From positions 10,134,001 to 10,198,000 of the forward strand of contig NC_084927.1 of assembly GCF_958298935.1 (NCBI RefSeq): 64,000 nt of DNA, given 5' to 3'. The DNA is from Phragmites australis. Taxonomy: Eukaryota > Streptophyta > Magnoliopsida > Poales > Poaceae. The notes below the pieces were generated by a model that did not search any database, was not told the DNA's origin, and saw only the letters and a list, made by a program, of their open reading frames with translations. The position numbers were made by a program, and so were the translations under genes. Of the stretch, positions 59,146 through 64,000 are shown piece after piece; positions within the stretch are counted from its first letter, which is position 1, and the number at the start of each line of letters is the position of its first letter.

Positions 59146-62100
59146 CGATCATTTGCATAATCACAACTACAATCATTAACCAGAATACCACCTCGGTAGT
59201 CCCATCACATGTTTCATACCCATGATCGAAACACATGCCTTTCCAACATATAGCATCACAACGCAGCTTAAGAAAGAGAAAGTAAAGAAAGTTATATTAC
59301 AAGTTCTTAAGTATTTACTAAGTTATTACAATTTACAGCAAAAGAGAGCTAGCAGGAGATAAAAACTGACTCAACTCCTAACCAACAAAAGAAAATACGC
59401 AGTGGCAGACTAAAGACTATACAACAAAAGAAGGATGGAGACATATGCCCTTAGACTCCATCACAAAAGCACGACCTCCGAGTAGTTACCTACTCATGCT
59501 CGCCACCACCCTTGACGGGCATGAAGTAGCTAAAGATCATCTCCTCCTCGCCGGTAGCACCTGAAAAAGCAACGTAAGTACGAATGTACTTGTAAGACTT
59601 AATCCATAATGGACACTTATAAATAGTCCGACTCCAATGGTTATGCATTGGGATGCTAGTAAGAATACGACCACATGGTTAAGTAAATTCATATGCTAAA
59701 GCAAATTTGACATAAACATATGTGAGCATTTATACCTGACTAAAGTAACAAATTAGCCCATAAATATCAACTAAACATAATGTAAAAGGAACCATATGAA
59801 TAATATATGTAAAGCACTATCTCAACCCATCAACCACCTCAATCCACATTCATAACTCTACAACTGCTGCAAATGGACAGAAGCATGCTCATGACCGAGA
59901 GAGTGGCATAAAAAATATTTTTACGCCCTGCAGGGGGTACAACTTTACCCATAAGACTTGAGGACCATACGGCTTGCACGACCACATAGGTCCATACAAG
60001 GGGTACTCTTGTCAACCTTTCCCAATAAGCCATAACCATTTGAATCGTGCATCGCTTGGTGTAGAGCCCACTTTGGTTAACTCCTGGAGCAAACCACAAT
60101 TGTCTCTACAAGCCCGCCTGCTCACACCGTCGATATTTAAACCCAAATGATCACAGCTATAGAGGTATTTGTCTTGTCTTACCTTTAGATCGACATGTGA
60201 TAAGTATGGTAAGTGTTGGAGCCAACTGCAAAAACGATCAATGCTTAAGCAATGCAAGGGGTCTACAATGTCCAGGTTCCTTTCCTGACCTACCTAGGGA
60301 AACACCCCTAACACCGTCTACATCTCGTCTCATCCTCACCACTCATCCAACCAACACCATCAACCCATCATTGTGATCATTATACAAGTAATTAAAGCCT
60401 ATGCTCATGAACGATGAAACATTTCACTGCACAATTTCTACCGATGACCTAAGCACTTGCTAAGCATCACGAATAATATTTTAAGTTAGACAACATTATA
60501 TTAAACCTAGGCTACAAGAATACATATAAAAAATTATTCATGACAGGAAAATTAGTGCATCAACATTAGTTCTACCCAGCATCGACTCAAACGCATGCAT
60601 AACGTACATAAAGCATATTTATCACATTAGACACATATGATCCAAATTAATGGGAGAAGTATGCTTAGATTTTTGTCTGTTGCTCTGGGGTTTGCCTTAT
60701 ACTACCCGCGCAACACTCTCAACCATGATCGCGACACGATCCAGTTTTTCGTTCACTAAAGAAAAACATGTGCAATGATGAGCATAAATGAAGTGCACAA
60801 TGTATGCTACAATATGCATAAGAACAAGCTAAAGTTGTAAGAAATATGGAGAAATAATGAAACTTACGATCTAAACAATGTTGGAAAAGTAATAGGAGGC
60901 TAGAGACTCAGGGTTGATCTTGGTGTATCCGGGTTACAGCACCTCCATGGTGAACCTCCGGGTGAGGGCTCTCGGTTAGCAATTTTTGAAATAACTCAGA
61001 ACCTCTGGGTCAAGTCCAGATACTCTGGATTGGGCTGAACACTCTAGGTTGAACTCGAAGTATCCGGGTTCTGGAATCTCCGAGTGAACCTCTTGGTGAG
61101 GGCCGTCGGCTAAATCTAAATTGAATTTACTCGGACCCTCCGAGTCGAGTCTGGATACTCCGGATTGGGCCGGACACTCTAGGTTGATCCAGACTATCCA
61201 GCTTCTGGCCGAGTTAAGCTCTAAAGTGTTTTTCCCTGGCCGATTGAACTTGCATGCTAAATGTATGCTACAACAACATGTATATACCCTATCCAAAGAG
61301 TTCTAGTCTTAAATTGCACCCTAAACCCTAGCAATTTCTAAAGACAATTCAATAGGGTTTCTCCAAGTTTACCCGGATTATCTGAGTCAATCCAGATTAT
61401 TCGGGTTGTCTAGAGAGGCTGCTTCAAGTGGAAAATCTCGTTCGATTTGATTTGCGATCCTCTCCAAACCAAAAGGGGAGTATGTTTGAGGGATTTTATG
61501 TAGTATAGAACTCACTCACCTATCTAGCAACACTATATTTAACTCAAATCTTACTAAAATCTTCATTTTAGCTCCAAAGCTCAAGAACTCCGCTCCAACT
61601 CAAAATCGACCAACCAAATCATGCATTCATGCCAGGGGAAGCCTAAGGGGCTTGCCCATGGTGCTTATGGAGGTTGGTGACCGTCAGGAGAGGGAGGAAA
61701 CGCTCGGGAAGAGGAAGAATGCTGGTGCTCCTCGTTCTTCAAACAAGAACACCAAAAGACATCAAAATCAAATCGAATCCTTCAGGAAAATGAAAATGAA
61801 TTGGATGGATGGATAGCTTAGGAGCTAGTGAACGCGTGAGTGGTACATGCATACCTCGATTCCTTCTCTTGAGCTATGATTTTGGGGGAGAAAGAGAGAG
61901 GGAGGGAGAGCTCTTGCTCTCGTTAGCTTGGACGATTAAGGAGACAGGGAGCACGAGAGTGGAGTGAGAGAGAGAGGGGGGAGCAGGTGGGCTGCTGCCC
62001 CTTGAGAGATGGGTGGTTGGCCCACTTGGTGGGGCCCACATGTTAGATAACAGGGTCCATTTTAACTGCAAATTCTATTCTTTTCTCTCTCGAAATTATT

Positions 62101-62228
62101 TCTCTTGTCCGATTGACTTTTAACGAATTGCACTAGTGTTCCAAAATAAAATTGCACAAAATTAATCATAATGCTTAAGAAGCATGATTATGCTTAATTA
62201 CCTGTTTACGGATTTAGGACGTGATACA
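59146..62228 (-). repeat. LTR of another Ty3-type element, minus orientation
   Basis: Minus strand starts TGTATCACG at 62228, directly against integrase coding sequence of a plus-strand element. Its other end near 59150 is truncated. The sequence 59150-59275 is the reverse complement of about 63285-63410. It contains a tandem repeat near 60907-61200. No gene is supported inside; short frames such as 60257-60012 and 61296-60976 lack domains. Confidence 0.55.
60907..61200. repeat. Tandem repeat of about 126 bp in the LTR
   Basis: Motifs such as gatactccggattgggc and 'cactctaggttga' recur with a period of about 126 bases, giving a little over two imperfect copies. Confidence 0.65.
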
Positions 62229-62845
62229 TTTGAAGCTCTCTATGGCCGAAGATGCTGAACGCCGTTGAATTGGTCTGAACGAGCAAAAGGGCTTTTCTAG
62301 GTATGGATTTGGTTAAAGAGGCAGAAGAGCATGTTCTGACTATTTGCAAGTGTCTCCTCACTACTCGGTCCCAATAGAAGAGATTTGCGGACCGCCGCCA
62401 TCGGGAGCTTGTGTTTTATATTGGGAACTTTGCATATCTCAAGGTATTGCCTCTCAAAGGGGTTCGACGCTTTCAAGTCTGAGGGAAGTTGGCGCCTCGT
62501 TATGTAGGGTCTTTCCAAATAATTGCTCTACGTGGAGAGGTGCCTTATCAATTGGACTAGCCTCCGTCCATCTCCTCTATTCACAATGTGTTCCATATCT
62601 CGCAACTGAAAAATGCCTTCGAGTTCCAACCGAAGTCATTGAAGTTGCAAATCAAGAATTGCAATTGGTTCTCTCATAGTGCGAGCGACCAATTCGAATC
62701 TTAGATGAAGCAGAACGCAAGACTCGATGACACTCTATTAAATTCATCAAAGTCCAATGGAGCCAACCACACCGAGAATGAAGCAACTTGGGAGCGTAAG
62801 GATAAAATCCGCTCTGAATATTCTAAATTTTTTGAGAATGTGTAA
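62229..62845 (+). pseudogene. Chromovirus integrase C-terminus and chromodomain, plus strand, degenerate
   Basis: Starting exactly at the LTR edge the plus strand encodes FEALYGRRC, then TGA, then TPLNW, the end of a Ty3 integrase. Downstream in shifting frames come the integrase C-terminal strand region (about 62400-62600) and a chromodomain remnant (HTENEATWE near 62770, RSEYSKFFENV at about 62810). There are at least five stops or frameshifts. It is the opposite orientation to elements 1 and 2. Confidence 0.7.
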
Positions 62846-63420
62846 ATATTGTTGGATTTTTGCATAATTAGAGTGTTTCACATGTCTATATTTATCACCA
62901 TGTTGAATGGAAATTTTTTTCCTATAGGATTGCATTTTGAAACCTCTCGAACCGGGAGAACATAAACATGGCGGTCTGACCGCTATTGATCTGTTGGTCT
63001 GACTGCCAGAGGCGTTTAGAACCCAAAACTCTCTGTTCCCGGTCGGTCTGACCACCCCAGGGTCACGGTCTGATCAACCCAGGCTCACGGTCTGACCATT
63101 GGTTGGCGATCTGACTGCCGGCATATGGCTTCACATAGCTTTTGGTATTGATAGGTGATAATCTTCCATTGCGTAGTTTCTAGTTTGGTTATGAGGTAAT
63201 CTGTTCTTTGTCCTCCTAGATTCCTTTTGTTGTAAATGGTTAATTTAATATAATTTAATTACTCGTTCTTTCTTAAGCCGTGTTGTGATGATATATGTTG
63301 GAAGTACATGTGTTCCAATCTTGGGTACAAAACACATATCAGGACTACCGGGATGGTATTTCGATTAATCATCATAGTCGTAACTAAGCAAATGATCATC
63401 CTGATGATTAAATTGGAATA
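62846..63420 (+). repeat. LTR-like sequence including an inverted LTR end
   Basis: 63285-63410 matches the reverse complement of 59150-59275, so it is the end of the same LTR family in plus orientation. Between 62960 and 63115 the motif 'ggtctgacc' recurs about eight times in variants, typical of internal LTR repeats. Confidence 0.5.
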
Positions 63421-63485
63421 CTATTTGGACGGTTCCTTACATATTATATGTATATCAAACCATAGTCATGTCTTGGATTTTCTGG

Positions 63486-63995
63486 TAGAATAAACCAAGA
63501 TTCTTTTGTACCTTAGAGATATTTGGTGATATACTTTACTCCTGCTCAATGGTATTTTGTTGGATTTATGCTATATTTAGCTAGAAAATTATCTGCAAAT
63601 GCAAAATCAAGCAAGTTGCAATTTGCAAGGCACATTAGCGATTCAAAGGTACTGAGATGTGAAACTTCATGTACTAATATCTCTTCATCATCTCGAGATT
63701 TGAATGGATTTTTATCCATTTTAAGGGATTGAATGACCATAGGAATTTGGATGATATATCCATATTGAATTTCTTCAATATCTTATGGATGTATGTAGAC
63801 TAGTATACAAGAATTGCTGAGGAAATATGCTCAAGTTGTAGACTTAAGAAAATTTGGTTTTTCCCAAATTATTCATCTAAAGTTCCGTCTTAAGATGATT
63901 ATGTCTTTCTTATGTATTTCTAATGATATTGAGATCATGTATGTACACTGGAGATGATACAAAATCCTCTTGAGGATTTCTTTATAAACACATAT
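63486..63995 (-). pseudogene. Copia reverse transcriptase fragment, degenerate
   Basis: Minus-strand frames carry the C-terminal reverse transcriptase region of a Ty1/copia element: LGKTKF near 63860, a segment around 63800-63740 matching the tether before the RNase H, then KNPFKSRDDEEI and LMCLANCNLLDFAFADNFLA (a degenerate version of the conserved block) at 63740-63546. Multiple stops and frameshifts show that it is dead. The upstream part would lie beyond the right edge of the window. Confidence 0.7.
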
Positions 63996-64000
63996 GTTCA

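Noticed and set aside
63523..63732. A plus-strand 69-residue frame near the right edge
   Set aside because: It is the antisense shadow of the degenerate copia reverse transcriptase fragment on the minus strand.

Overview
This is plant nuclear DNA, most likely from a grass. Two host genes sit in dense retrotransposon sequence. The retroelements are the grass-typical mix of Tekay/Del-type Ty3 chromoviruses, Sirevirus-like Ty1/copia and a Ty3 Gag-protease element. The F-box gene also has the steep 5' GC gradient common in grasses. I cannot name the species.

Host genes. (1) A single-exon F-box gene, 535-1779 minus. (2) A complete gene of 21 coding exons on the minus strand, 38142 down to 22809, encoding an 841-residue CLEC16A/TRANSPARENT TESTA 9 (GFS9) homologue. 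I placed every exon boundary by hand. Exon lengths and phases close perfectly, and one intron uses a GC-AG splice pair. A gene-like fragment with two exons (14386-15134 minus) lies inside a CACTA-type DNA transposon.

Layout. 1-2937: F-box gene and flanks. 2938-3307: broken plant RNase H-like fragment. 3308-13475: Tekay-type Ty3 element 1 (minus), with a truncated 3' LTR and a full 3.07 kb 5' LTR. 13871-15990: CACTA-like element. 16199-17068: possible solo LTR. 17062-21890: plus-strand Tekay-type LTR sequence with a 1.73 kb tandem duplication. 22809-38142: TT9-like gene. 38143-39345: its upstream region. 39346-54855: Tekay-type element 2 (minus). It is split by a complete nested Ty3 element 3 (43032-48712, TSD gtaag), which has gag and protease but no reverse transcriptase or integrase. 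54856-56757: 5' end of a Sirevirus-like copia element. 56758-59145: unclassified LTR-type element. 59146-62228: another LTR. 62229-62845: plus-strand integrase/chromodomain remnant. 63240-63420: inverted LTR end. 63486-63995: copia reverse transcriptase remnant.

Most interesting signal. Element 2 carries an extra open reading frame between its primer-binding site and gag. The predicted protein begins with a close copy of the histone H3 N-terminal tail, including A1, K4 and the ARK-[S/T] context of K9. A coiled coil and a basic NLS-like cluster follow further along. The same element encodes an integrase with a chromodomain, the module class that reads methylated H3 tails. An element with both an H3-tail look-alike and an H3-tail reader suggests a chromatin-mimicry system. 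Element 1 keeps the downstream part of this frame but has lost the H3-like head. Other notable structures are six hairpin-forming repeats in each LTR of element 3, and premature stops in the Ty3 elements that look like C-to-T transitions.
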